Part shown: positions 34,236-42,685 of the stretch, piece after piece
Numbering within the stretch: position 1 is the stretch's first letter
Layout: each line of letters opens with the position of its first letter
Assembly: GCF_030818935.1 (NCBI RefSeq)
Contig: NZ_JAUTBD010000001.1
Location: 930,001 to 994,000 of the forward strand
DNA: 64,000 bases
Direction of reading: 5' to 3'
DNA from: Microbacterium sp. SORGH_AS_1204
GTDB taxonomy: Bacteria > Actinomycetota > Actinomycetes > Actinomycetales > Microbacteriaceae
Made by a program: the position numbers and the translations under genes
The notes under the pieces: generated by a model
Database searches by the model: none
The model's input: the letters and a program-made list of their open reading frames with translations, nothing else
What the model was told of the DNA's origin: nothing

Positions 34236-34932
34236 GCGTCGGGGACCCGCGCTGACCGCTCGACAGCCGGGTGCCGTGCACTCCGCGCTGTCGGTGCTGG
34301 AGGCCGTCGCCCATCTCGGGGCGGGTGTGACGGCGCAACGGCTCTCGGTGGAGCTGGGCCTGCCCCGCGCGACGACGTACCGCCTGCTGAACCTGCTCGT
34401 CGAGGACGAGTACCTCGTGCGCACCCCCGACCTGTCGGGCTTCGCGCTCGGCGCCAAGGTCGCGCAGCTGGCTGCCGTGGCCGCCCCGCCGGCGCGGCTG
34501 TCGTCGGCCGCGCGGGCCGTGGTGGCCGACGCGCGACGGCGGGTGCGCGGGGGAGTGCACGTCGTGCTCTTCGTCGAGGGCCGGGTCGTCGTGCTCGACG
34601 CCGACCCCGACTTCCCCCTCTCCGACCACACCCGTCTCGCACGCGAACCGGAAAGGTACGCGCTGGGCCGCCTCATGCTCGCCGACGATGCGGCGGCGCA
34701 CGGACCTGCCGTCGACACCGCCCGCAGCGACCTCGCCCGCTGGGGGGCGACACGCCAGAGCGGTGAGGTCACCCCGGCCGCCGGGTGTCTCGCGATCCCG
34801 CTGCGCGACGGCGCGGGCGTGCTCGCGGGAGCGGTGGGCTTCTCCGGTCCGCGCCATCGCATCGACGAGCCCGAGGCGGTGCTGTCGGCGCTGGGTCCGA
34901 CGGCTCGCGAACTCGGTCCGCTCGTGGTCTGA
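34225..34932 (+). CDS. IclR family transcriptional regulator
   Basis: A 235-residue regulator. The N-terminal winged helix covers AVHSALSVLEAVAHLGAGVT then AQRLSVELGLPRATTYRLLN; the C-terminal part is an effector-binding domain with the VHVVLFVEGRVVVLDADP and CLAIPLRDGAGVLAGAVGFS pattern. GTG at 34225 is chosen because it gives VPGERRGPAL and overlaps the permease end by 11 nt. It probably controls the divergent permease/amine oxidase unit and its own permease. Effector is unknown. Confidence 0.9.
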   Translation: MPGERRGPALTARQPGAVHSALSVLEAVAHLGAGVTAQRLSVELGLPRATTYRLLNLLVEDEYLVRTPDLSGFALGAKVAQLAAVAAPPARLSSAARAVVADARRRVRGGVHVVLFVEGRVVVLDADPDFPLSDHTRLAREPERYALGRLMLADDAAAHGPAVDTARSDLARWGATRQSGEVTPAAGCLAIPLRDGAGVLAGAVGFSGPRHRIDEPEAVLSALGPTARELGPLVV

Positions 34933-34987
34933 GAGCCCGCTCCGACCGCGGAGGAAAGCGGGCCGCGGCTTCGGGTAAGCTGTACTC

Positions 34988-35076
34988 GGCTCTCCGCGTG
35001 GCGGCATCCAGGCCAACTCCCCCAGGACGGAAACGTAGCAAGGGTAACCAGGCTCTACCGGGTGCGCGGAGGGTCT
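34988..35076 (+). ncRNA. ffs: Signal recognition particle RNA, small (4.5S) type
   Basis: The core cccaggacggaaacgtagca followed by agggtaacc is the conserved domain IV with a GGAA tetraloop that binds Ffh. The ends ctccgcg (34992-34998) and cgcggag (35065-35071) pair to close the RNA. A TAAGCT -10 box at 34976-34981 places the start near 34988; the same -10 precedes tRNA-Ser. The exact 3' end is uncertain; tctttt follows it. The IS copy begins 20 bp downstream. Confidence 0.92.
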
Positions 35077-35095
35077 TTTCTTTGCCCGGCGACGG

Positions 35096-36337
35096 GGCTT
35101 ATAGGCCAGAAATAGTGGATGGGGTCGGGCGTGTCATCCTCGTCCTGCCCATCCTGTTCTGAGCCAGAGGCCTTCGGTGGCGTCGAGGCCGTTGTCGTAG
35201 AGGGTTGGGGTGGGGTCCTCGAGGTCGATGGTGGCGTCCTCGTGCGGGGTTGGCGTTGTGGGGGGCGTGGGCGTAGCTGTGGGCGTGGTCGATGGGGACT
35301 TCGTGCAGCAGCAGGAACCATTCGACGGCGCGGCGTTGATGCGGGATCGGCATGCCCCGGTGATGGCGAAGGAGGTGCCTGATCTGGGCGTTGAGTCCTT
35401 CGAGGCGTGAGGTGGTGCGCGGGGCGTCGTGGCGGATGAAGGTGAACATGTGTTCGTTCTCGGCGACGCGGTGCAAGATCGCCCAGGCTTTGCGGAGCGG
35501 TTTGTGGGTGTAACCGAAGTGGCCGTTGTCATAGAGGGTGCGTTCGCGCAGGAGGTGCCCGTAGGTCTTCCACCAGGCTTCCAGCGTGAGGCGCCAGGTG
35601 ATGGCGTCGTCGACGGTGTGGATGCCGCTGAGGGCGAGGGCGATCTGGCGCAGGTCTTTGCCGGCGCGCAGGCGCGGGTTCCTTGTCAGTTCGCGGGTGA
35701 CGTTCAGCTGCAGGTGGAAGATGCAGCGTTGGATGGCGGTGGCGGGCCAGTGCAGGGCGAGGGCGGAACGGATCCCGGAGCCGCCGTCGGTGACCACCAC
35801 CGTCGGGGCGGGAATGCTCTCGAACAGCGCGCCCCAGGCAGCAGCCGATTCGCGGGCGGCCCACTGCCATCCCACGACGGTGTTGGTGGTGGTGAGGGCG
35901 ATGAGTAGACACCACGTTTCGATCCAGATCCCATCGACCAGGATCACCTCGTGTACTTCGCCTGTGACGGGCAGGCGCGGCTCGAGGGCCCAGCACCACG
36001 CGGGTGTCGCGACGGAACGAGCGGGCGCTGCGGGAGCTGGCGAGCTCGGCCTGTGAGGCCTTGCCCATCAGCCAGGTCAGGAACCGGTGCAGCTGTTCGC
36101 GGCGGGTAACGTCAGGGCGCCGACGGATAGTGGAGGACCCGCACGGCCGGCACCGCCACCGCTGCGTTCCTGAGGGGTGTCGTCCGTTCTTCACCAGCTT
36201 CGACCCGCATACCACGCACGAGCCCTGATTCGAGGGAAGGTCCACGACTAAGGGTCGCGGACCATACCAATCCCCGTTCTACCCCGGAATCACGCGGCTA
36301 GATCGAGGATTCATCCACTATTCCTGACCTATAACCC
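35096..36337. mobile_element. IS256/IS1249-type insertion sequence, copy 1 (1242 bp, broken transposase)
   Basis: Terminal inverted repeats start ggcttataggccag on the left and gggttataggtcag on the inverted right end; they match over about 26 bp with three differences. An 8-bp duplication ggcgacgg flanks both ends (35088-35095 and 36338-36345). It is 2 bp longer than copy 2, which is explained by two single-base insertions in the transposase gene. It lies between the SRP RNA and NUDIX genes, in inverse orientation to copy 2. Confidence 0.95.
35134..36245 (-). pseudogene. IS1249-group transposase, frameshifted twice
   Basis: The gene is the same as the intact 369-residue transposase in copy 2, except for two 1-bp insertions and a few substitutions. 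One extra base lies in the ggg run at 36002-36004 (copy 2 has two), moving the frame near residue 81. The second lies in the six-G run at 35260-35265 (copy 2 has five) and scrambles the last 45 residues. Two substitutions (His/Arg, Gln/Pro) also differ. Read as it stands, no full transposase is made. The zinc-ribbon cysteines at the N-terminus and all DDE residues are otherwise conserved. Confidence 0.9.
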
Positions 36338-36359
36338 GGCGACGGGGGATGCCGAGCGC

Positions 36360-37028
36360 TCAGCGCCGCGCGAAGGGCCCGTCGAGCACCGCCCACTGCA
36401 GCAGCATGATGGTCTTGGCATCCTGGATCGATCCGTCGCGGATCATCGACAGTGCCTCGTCGATGTCGTACTCGAGGATCTCGATCTCCTCGCCCTCCGC
36501 TTCGAGGCCCCCGCGATCGCCCACGCGCGTCGCACCGTCGTACGCCGCAGCGAAGAAGTGCAGGCGCTCCGTGACCGAGCCGGGGCTCATGAACACATCG
36601 AACACGTGCTGCACGTCGTCGACGTGGACGCCGGTCTCCTCCTCGGCCTCTCGGCGGATCGCGGTGAGCGGGTCGTCGTCGTCGAGCAGCCCTGCAGCGG
36701 TCTCGATGAGCATGCCGTCGGGGTGGTCGTTGACGTAGACGGGATAGCGGAACTGGCGCGTGAGCAGCACCGTGCGTCGCGCGGGGTCGTACAGCAGGAT
36801 CGTCGCGCCGTTGCCGCGGTCGTACGTCTCGCGCGTCTGCGTCACCCATTCGCCGTCGTCGCCGCGGTAGCGGAACGTCGTCGCCCGCAGCACGTGCCAT
36901 CCGGCGGCGAGCAGCTCGACGCCGGTCACCTCGACGCGGGGGTTGCGGTCGAGATCGCGGCCGGTCAGGTGCAGCCCGGTGCGGCCGCGGTGGTCGGGGA
37001 CGGTGGTGCCGGGTGCCGGGGTGCTCAC
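36360..37028 (-). CDS. NUDIX hydrolase (ADP-ribose/GDP-mannose pyrophosphatase-like)
   Basis: A 222-residue Nudix protein. After an N-terminal region ending in VLRATTFRYRGDDGEWVTQT, the box GLLDDDDPLTAIRREAEEET then GV is close to the consensus, and VLLTRQFRYPVYVNDHPDGM is the typical strand before it in the ADP-ribose/GDP-mannose group (NudF/NudK). It would cleave a sugar nucleotide to a sugar phosphate and nucleoside monophosphate. GTG at 37028 is chosen. It is divergent from pta, with 88 bp between. Confidence 0.88.
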   Translation of the reverse strand: MSTPAPGTTVPDHRGRTGLHLTGRDLDRNPRVEVTGVELLAAGWHVLRATTFRYRGDDGEWVTQTRETYDRGNGATILLYDPARRTVLLTRQFRYPVYVNDHPDGMLIETAAGLLDDDDPLTAIRREAEEETGVHVDDVQHVFDVFMSPGSVTERLHFFAAAYDGATRVGDRGGLEAEGEEIEILEYDIDEALSMIRDGSIQDAKTIMLLQWAVLDGPFARR

Positions 37029-37103
37029 GGTCGCGAGCCTAGACGCGCCCGTCCCGATCACTCGACACCGAAGCAACCCCGCGGCGATGTCGGGGGCCCC
37101 CAC

Positions 37104-37116
37104 TAGCCTGGAATGC
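37104..37116 (+). promoter_or_regulatory. Leaderless -10 element of pta
   Basis: TAGCCT at 37104-37109 lies 7 nt before the GTG at 37117. This is the usual spacing for an actinobacterial leaderless transcript that begins at the start codon. There is no Shine-Dalgarno sequence in the short gap. Confidence 0.6.
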
Positions 37117-39294
37117 GTGACGCAGAGCATCTACATCACGTCGGCCGAAGGTCATTCGGGCAAGTCCTCCGTCGCGTTGGGCGTGCTCGACGCGCTCAGT
37201 CGCGTCACGCCGCGCGCGGGGGTGTTCCGGCCCATCGCGCGCTCCACCGCCGAACGCGACTACGTCCTCGAGATGCTGCTCGACCACGACAGCGTCGATC
37301 TCGCCTACGACGACTGCGTCGGCGTCACCTACGACGACGTGCGCGACGACGCCGATGCGGCGCTCGCTCGCATCGTCGAGCGCTACAAGGCGATCGAGGC
37401 GCAGTGCGATGCCGTCGTCATCATCGGCAGCGACTACACCGACGTGGGCAGCCCCGCCGAGCTCGCCTACAACGCGCGCATCGCGGCCAACCTCGGCGCT
37501 CCCGTGCTCCTCGTGCTCGGCGGCCGGGCGCAGCAGGGCCACAGCGAGACGCTGGGCCTGTCGGTGGCGCGCACGCCGCAAGAGGTCGGGCAGATCGCCT
37601 CGCTCGCCATCTCCGAACTGCAGCACGAGCGCGCCGCCCTGTTCGCCGTCATCGCCAACCGCGCCGATTCCGAGCGTCTCGACGAGGTCGTGGCATCCGT
37701 GCGTCACGTCGTCGACTCCGCCGCCGTCGTCGGGGGTACCGGCGAGAGGCGCAGCGTGCCCGTCTGGGCCCTCCCCGAAGACCGCTTCCTCATCGCTCCG
37801 TCGATGCGCGGCGTCCTGCGCTCCGTCGAGGGCGAGCTCATCAAGGGCGACCCCGCGCTGCTCACCCGCGAGGTGCTCGGCGTCGTCGTCGCCGGCATGT
37901 CGATGGTCAACGTGCTGCCGCGACTGAAAGAGTCCGCGGTGGTCGTCATCCCCGCCGACCGCTCCGAGGTGCTGCTCGCGGCGCTCCTCGCCAACGCATC
38001 CGGCACCTTCCCCTCGCTGGCCGGCATCGTCCTCAACGGCGGTTTCGAGCTGCCCGACGCGATCGTGCGGCTCATCGACGGCCTCGGCTCGCCGCTGCCG
38101 ATCATCGCCACCGACCTCGGCACCTACGACACCGCGGTGCGCATCATGAGCACGCGCGGCCGCCTCGCCGCCGACTCGCAGCACCGCTACGACACCGCGC
38201 TCGCGCTGTTCGAGCGGCACGTCGACACCGAACAACTCACGCGCGAGCTGGGTGTCGCCCGCCCGAGCGTGGTCACCCCGCTGATGTTCGAGTACGGCCT
38301 CGTCGACCGGGCACGCTCCGACAAGCGCCGCATCGTGCTGCCCGAGGGCAACGACGACCGCGTCCTGCGGGCGGCGGCCACGGTGCTGTCACGCGGCATC
38401 GCCGACCTGACGATCCTCGGCGAACCGATCGAGGTGCGCGGGCGCGCGATCGAGCTCGGCATCGACATCCGCGACGCCGAGGTGCTCAGCCCCTTCGACG
38501 CCGTCCACGTCGAGAAGTTCGCGACCGAGTACGCCCGGCTGCGCGCGCACAAGGGCGTCACCCACGCCCAGGCCGCCGACACGGTGACCGACGTGTCGTA
38601 CTTCGGAACGCTCATGGTGCACCTGGGTCTGGCCGACGGCATGGTCTCCGGTGCGGCGCACACGACCGCGCACACCATTCGCCCCGCGTTCGAGATCATC
38701 AAGACCGCGCCCGGCGTCTCGGTCGTCTCGAGCGTGTTCCTCATGGCGCTCGCCGACCGCGTGCTCGTCTACGGCGACTGCGCCGTCATCCCCGACCCCA
38801 CCAGCGAGCAGCTCGCCGACATCGCCGTGTCGTCGGCCGCGACCGCCGAGCAGTTCGGCATCGACCCACGGGTGGCGATGCTGTCGTACTCGACGGGTGA
38901 ATCCGGCACGGGTGCCGACGTCGAGAAGGTGCGCACCGCGACCGCCCTCGTGCGCGAGCGGGCGCCCGAGCTGCTCGTGGAGGGTCCGATCCAGTACGAC
39001 GCCGCCGCCGACGCGGCGGTGGCGCGCGCGAAGATGCCCGGGTCGCAGGTCGCGGGCCGCGCCACGGTGTTCGTCTTCCCCGACCTCAACACCGGCAACA
39101 ACACCTACAAGGCCGTACAGCGCTCGGCCGGCGCCGTCGCCATCGGGCCCGTGCTGCAGGGTCTCAACAAGCCCATCAACGACCTGTCGCGCGGCGCGCT
39201 CGTCGACGACATCGTCAACACCATCGCGATCACCGCGATCCAGGCGCAGGGCGGGTCCTCCGCGGGCACCGCCGCAGAAGGGAACGACAAGTGA
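37117..39294 (+). CDS. pta: Phosphate acetyltransferase
   Basis: A 725-residue long-form Pta that converts acetyl-CoA and phosphate to acetyl phosphate and CoA. The N-terminal P-loop-like GHSGKSS (residues 12-18) belongs to the dethiobiotin-synthetase-like domain, then a DRTGG region, and the C-terminal catalytic domain carries VLPEGNDDRVLRAA, MVSGAAHTTAHTIRPA and YSTGESGTGADVEKV. GTG start directly follows a leaderless -10 box. It overlaps ackA by four bases (GTGA), so the two enzymes of the acetate pathway are made together. Confidence 0.96.
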   Translation: MTQSIYITSAEGHSGKSSVALGVLDALSRVTPRAGVFRPIARSTAERDYVLEMLLDHDSVDLAYDDCVGVTYDDVRDDADAALARIVERYKAIEAQCDAVVIIGSDYTDVGSPAELAYNARIAANLGAPVLLVLGGRAQQGHSETLGLSVARTPQEVGQIASLAISELQHERAALFAVIANRADSERLDEVVASVRHVVDSAAVVGGTGERRSVPVWALPEDRFLIAPSMRGVLRSVEGELIKGDPALLTREVLGVVVAGMSMVNVLPRLKESAVVVIPADRSEVLLAALLANASGTFPSLAGIVLNGGFELPDAIVRLIDGLGSPLPIIATDLGTYDTAVRIMSTRGRLAADSQHRYDTALALFERHVDTEQLTRELGVARPSVVTPLMFEYGLVDRARSDKRRIVLPEGNDDRVLRAAATVLSRGIADLTILGEPIEVRGRAIELGIDIRDAEVLSPFDAVHVEKFATEYARLRAHKGVTHAQAADTVTDVSYFGTLMVHLGLADGMVSGAAHTTAHTIRPAFEIIKTAPGVSVVSSVFLMALADRVLVYGDCAVIPDPTSEQLADIAVSSAATAEQFGIDPRVAMLSYSTGESGTGADVEKVRTATALVRERAPELLVEGPIQYDAAADAAVARAKMPGSQVAGRATVFVFPDLNTGNNTYKAVQRSAGAVAIGPVLQGLNKPINDLSRGALVDDIVNTIAITAIQAQGGSSAGTAAEGNDK

Positions 39295-40520
39295 GCGTGG
39301 TCCTGGTCGTCAACAGCGGTTCGTCGTCGTTCAAGTACCAGCTGCTCGACATGCAGCACGAGCGCGTGCTCGCCTCGGGGCTGGTGGAACGCATCGGTGA
39401 GGGCATGGGCGTCGCGACGCACACCGTCGAGGCGGCCGCGCTCGCCCCCGGCGACGACGCGCCCGCCGTGACCGATGCCACGTACACGATCGAGCGCGAC
39501 ATCCCCGACCACACCGCGGGTTTCGCGGTCATGCTCGAGGCTTTCACCGCCCACGGGCCCTCTCTCGAACAGCACGCGCCCGTGGCGGTCGGGCACCGCG
39601 TCGTGCACGGTGGTGCACGCTTCTTCGCGCCCACCGTCGTCACCCCGCTCGTCGAGATCAACATCGACGAGCTGTCGGTGCTCGCGCCCCTTCACAACCC
39701 GGCGAACCTGGCCGGCATCGTGGCGGCCAAGAGGGCGTTCCCCGACGTCCCGCACGTCGCCGTCTTCGACACCGCCTTCCACCAGTCGCTCGCGCCCGAG
39801 GCCTACACGTACGCCATCGATCGCGAGCTCGCCGAGGCTCACCGCATCCGCCGCTACGGCTTCCACGGCACCAGCCACAAGTTCGTCAGCGAGGCCGCCG
39901 CCGCGTTCGTCGGCCGCCCGCTCGGCGAGCTCAAGCAGATCGTCTTCCACCTCGGCAACGGCGCGTCGGTCACGGCGATCGAGGGTGGGCGCTCGGTCGA
40001 CACCTCGATGGGGCTCACCCCGCTCGAGGGCCTCGTCATGGGCACGCGCTCCGGCGACCTCGACCCTGCCGTGCTGTTCCAGCTCGCACGTCGCGCCGAC
40101 ATGTCGATCGCCGACCTCGACACCCTGCTCAACAAGCGCTCCGGTCTGAAGGGTCTTGCGGGCGTCAGCGACATGCGCGACATCGGCGAGCGACGGGATG
40201 CCGGCGACCCGGCCGCCCAGCTCGCCTTCGACGTCTACATCCACCGCCTCCGCGCCTACGCGGGCGCCTATCTCGCGCAGCTCGACGGCGTCGACGTCAT
40301 CTCGTTCACCGCCGGTGTGGGGGAGAACTCGATCCGGGTGCGCGAGGAGGCCATGGCGACCCTCGGCTTCGCCGGCGTCGAGATCGATCCCGAGCGTAAC
40401 GCGCGACGCGAGCGCGGCATCCGTCGCATCTCCACCGACGCCTCGCGCGTGATCGTGCTCGTCGTCCCCACCGACGAAGAGCTCGAGATCGCCCGGCAGA
40501 CGCTGTCGGTCACCTCCTGA
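39291..40520 (+). CDS. ackA: Acetate kinase
   Basis: A 409-residue acetate kinase that forms ATP and acetate from acetyl phosphate and ADP. It has the ASKHA fold signature VLVVNSGSSSFKYQLLD at the N-terminus, RYGFHGTSHKFVS (family signature 2, with catalytic His nearby), and GGRSVDTSMGLTPLEGLVMG and FTAGVGENS. GTG start overlaps the pta stop. Length is typical. Confidence 0.97.
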   Translation: MSVVLVVNSGSSSFKYQLLDMQHERVLASGLVERIGEGMGVATHTVEAAALAPGDDAPAVTDATYTIERDIPDHTAGFAVMLEAFTAHGPSLEQHAPVAVGHRVVHGGARFFAPTVVTPLVEINIDELSVLAPLHNPANLAGIVAAKRAFPDVPHVAVFDTAFHQSLAPEAYTYAIDRELAEAHRIRRYGFHGTSHKFVSEAAAAFVGRPLGELKQIVFHLGNGASVTAIEGGRSVDTSMGLTPLEGLVMGTRSGDLDPAVLFQLARRADMSIADLDTLLNKRSGLKGLAGVSDMRDIGERRDAGDPAAQLAFDVYIHRLRAYAGAYLAQLDGVDVISFTAGVGENSIRVREEAMATLGFAGVEIDPERNARRERGIRRISTDASRVIVLVVPTDEELEIARQTLSVTS

Positions 40521-40607
40521 TTCACCCTCAGGCGCGACCGATCTCACCCTCTTTCCCGCGGCGTCCGTGGTGCGTGGGGCGTCGGGGACGCGTGTGAGCA
40601 TCGGGGG

Positions 40608-41732
40608 ATGCCCTTCCTCTCTCATTCCTCCGCGTCGCTCCGCGCGCGTATCGATCACCGGGCGACCGCCGACGGCTCCGTCGCGATCGTGGATGTGACC
40701 ACGACCGCTCACCTCGCGGCCGAAGAGGTTGGAGCGATTCTCGCGGCGGACACCGTTTACCCGGCGTGGGGGAGGCGTCAGGTGCGACACGCCCGGAGGC
40801 TCGTGGGAGGGGAGGAGGAGCGACCGACCGAGCGTCCGGTGCGTCCGACCCGTCCCCTCGTCTCGGTCATCCTGCCGGTCTTCAACGGCGAGAGATATCT
40901 GGCGGAGACGCTCGACGCCGTCCTGGCCCAGACGTTCGCGGACTTCGAACTGATCGTCGTCGATGACGCGTCGAGCGACGGATCCCTCGCGATCGCGCGC
41001 CGGCGCTCGGCCGGGCTGCCCCATGTTCGGGTGGTGTCGCTGTGGCGCAACACGCGCAAGTGCGGCGCGGTGGCCGTCGGGCTCGCGGTCGCCGAGGGAC
41101 GCTACGTCATGGAGATCAACGCCGATGACGTGCTGGAGTCCGACGCCCTCTCTCGTCTGACCGCGCCGCTACGCGACGGTGTCGATGCGGACTGCATCTT
41201 CGGCGATCACACCGTCATCGACTCGCAGGGCGTCGTCCGGCCGCACGCGGCGCAGCGGTGGTCGCGTTCGACCGGACGCGCCGACCTGACCGCCGGCCCT
41301 GTCGCCGACCCGCGCCGACGGCACCTCCGTCACGGTCTTGTCCCGGCAGGGGTGTGTGCGCTCATCCGGCGTGACGTCATCGGGGCGTTGCCGGCCTCCA
41401 CCGAGGTTCACACCGACTACTGGCTCGCGTGGCGAGGGGTGCGTCGCGAGCGGGTGTGGTTCGTCGGTCCGGAACCGCTCGCGCGCTACCGTGAGCACGA
41501 AGGCGGCGTCACGCTTTCGTTCCACTCGCGACGTCGGGCGTGGACGCGTCTGGTGATGGATGCCGCGGTACTTCGCTCGATCGGCCTCCGCGAGGTGCCC
41601 GCGCTGTTCCGACGGTTCGCTGATCACAGTTTCGACATCGTCTTCGGCCCCGGCGGGCGCGCCCGGGCACGGACACTGGTGCGTCCGCGGGCGTGGCAGC
41701 ACGGCGAATTCAACGAATCAGCCGCTCCCTGA
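40608..41732 (+). CDS. Glycosyltransferase family 2 protein with N-terminal extension
   Basis: A 374-residue protein. Residues 85-190 are a GT-A fold: VSVILPVFNGERYLAETLDA then VLAQTFADFELIVVDDASSD, INADDVLESDA with the DxD-like metal motif, and WLAWRGVRRERVWFVGPEPL. The first about 85 residues are a separate region rich in Arg and Glu that is not part of the usual fold; I do not recognise it. It stands alone between ackA and the beta-PGM/GH65 pair. It probably adds a sugar to a glycan or lipid acceptor. Acceptor and donor are unknown. Confidence 0.85.
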   Translation: MPFLSHSSASLRARIDHRATADGSVAIVDVTTTAHLAAEEVGAILAADTVYPAWGRRQVRHARRLVGGEEERPTERPVRPTRPLVSVILPVFNGERYLAETLDAVLAQTFADFELIVVDDASSDGSLAIARRRSAGLPHVRVVSLWRNTRKCGAVAVGLAVAEGRYVMEINADDVLESDALSRLTAPLRDGVDADCIFGDHTVIDSQGVVRPHAAQRWSRSTGRADLTAGPVADPRRRHLRHGLVPAGVCALIRRDVIGALPASTEVHTDYWLAWRGVRRERVWFVGPEPLARYREHEGGVTLSFHSRRRAWTRLVMDAAVLRSIGLREVPALFRRFADHSFDIVFGPGGRARARTLVRPRAWQHGEFNESAAP

Positions 41733-41832
41733 GGCGCTCTCCGGAGAGGTGGTGGAGGGCCACCAGCCACTACGCTGGAAGCGTGATGCGGCGTCGCGTC
41801 AGCACGCCCCGCCCTGCGATCTGGAGCCCGCC

Positions 41833-42567
41833 GTGACCGACACCCCCGCCCTGACCGACCTCACCTCGTTCCAGGGCGTGCTGTTCGACCTCGACGGGGT
41901 GCTCACCCCGACCGCCGAGGTGCACATGCGCGCGTGGAAGACCATGTTCGACGAACTGTTCGCGGCGTGGAAGATCGAGCCGCCGTACACCGATGGCGAC
42001 TACTTCGAGTACGTCGATGGCAAGAAGCGCTACGACGGCGTCGCGAGCCTGCTGCGCAGTCGTGACGTCGAGGTGCCGTGGGGCGACCCCGCCGACGACC
42101 CGTCCGAAGACACGGTGTGCGGCGTCGGCAATCGCAAGAACGAGGTCTTCTCGCGCATCCTGCGCAGCGAGGGCATCCGGCCCTACCCGGGCTCGATCGC
42201 GCTGCTCGACGTGCTTCAGGCCGCCGGAACCCCCATCGCCGTCGTGTCGAGCTCGAAGAACGCCGTCGAGGTGCTCGAGGCCGCCGGCATCCGTGATCGC
42301 TTCCCGGTCGTGATGGACGGCGTCGTCGCCGAGCGCGACCACCTGGCATCCAAGCCCGCTCCCGACGTCTTCGCCGAGGCCGCGCGCCTGCTCGGCGTCG
42401 ACCCCGCGCGGTCGGTCGCCGTCGAAGACGCACTCAGCGGGGTGCAGTCGGCCGTCGCCGCCGGCTACGGCGTCGTCGTCGGCGTCGACCGCGGGGTTGG
42501 AGCCGACGATCTGCGCGCCGCCGGAGCCAACGTGGTCGTCGACGACCTCTCGGCGTTCGTAGACTGA
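41833..42567 (+). CDS. pgmB: Beta-phosphoglucomutase (HAD family)
   Basis: A 244-residue HAD phosphatase-fold protein. The nucleophile and acid are Asp19 and Asp21 (FDLDGVLTPT), the motif 2 region is VVSSSKNA, and ASKPAPDVFAEAARLLGV then EDALSGVQSA gives the lysine and second acidic pair. It converts beta-glucose-1-phosphate to glucose-6-phosphate. Identity as a mutase rather than a generic phosphatase rests on the GH65 phosphorylase gene 118 nt downstream, which produces that sugar phosphate. GTG start. Confidence 0.88.
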   Translation: MTDTPALTDLTSFQGVLFDLDGVLTPTAEVHMRAWKTMFDELFAAWKIEPPYTDGDYFEYVDGKKRYDGVASLLRSRDVEVPWGDPADDPSEDTVCGVGNRKNEVFSRILRSEGIRPYPGSIALLDVLQAAGTPIAVVSSSKNAVEVLEAAGIRDRFPVVMDGVVAERDHLASKPAPDVFAEAARLLGVDPARSVAVEDALSGVQSAVAAGYGVVVGVDRGVGADDLRAAGANVVVDDLSAFVD

Positions 42568-42685
42568 GCCATCGCCTGCAAGCGACACCCCTCTCGCCGT
42601 TCCCGAGCGGCGAACCCGAGCACCACCCGCGAACGGCCGGCCGCCGTTTCGCGGCACCCGAACCTGCCACCGGAAGGCACCCCCG

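Noticed and set aside
35096..36337. Two separate transposase genes in IS copy 1, as in IS3-type elements with programmed frameshift
   Set aside because: Copy 2 encodes the same protein in one frame, and the second disruption scrambles the C-terminus. It is decay or error, not a programmed shift.
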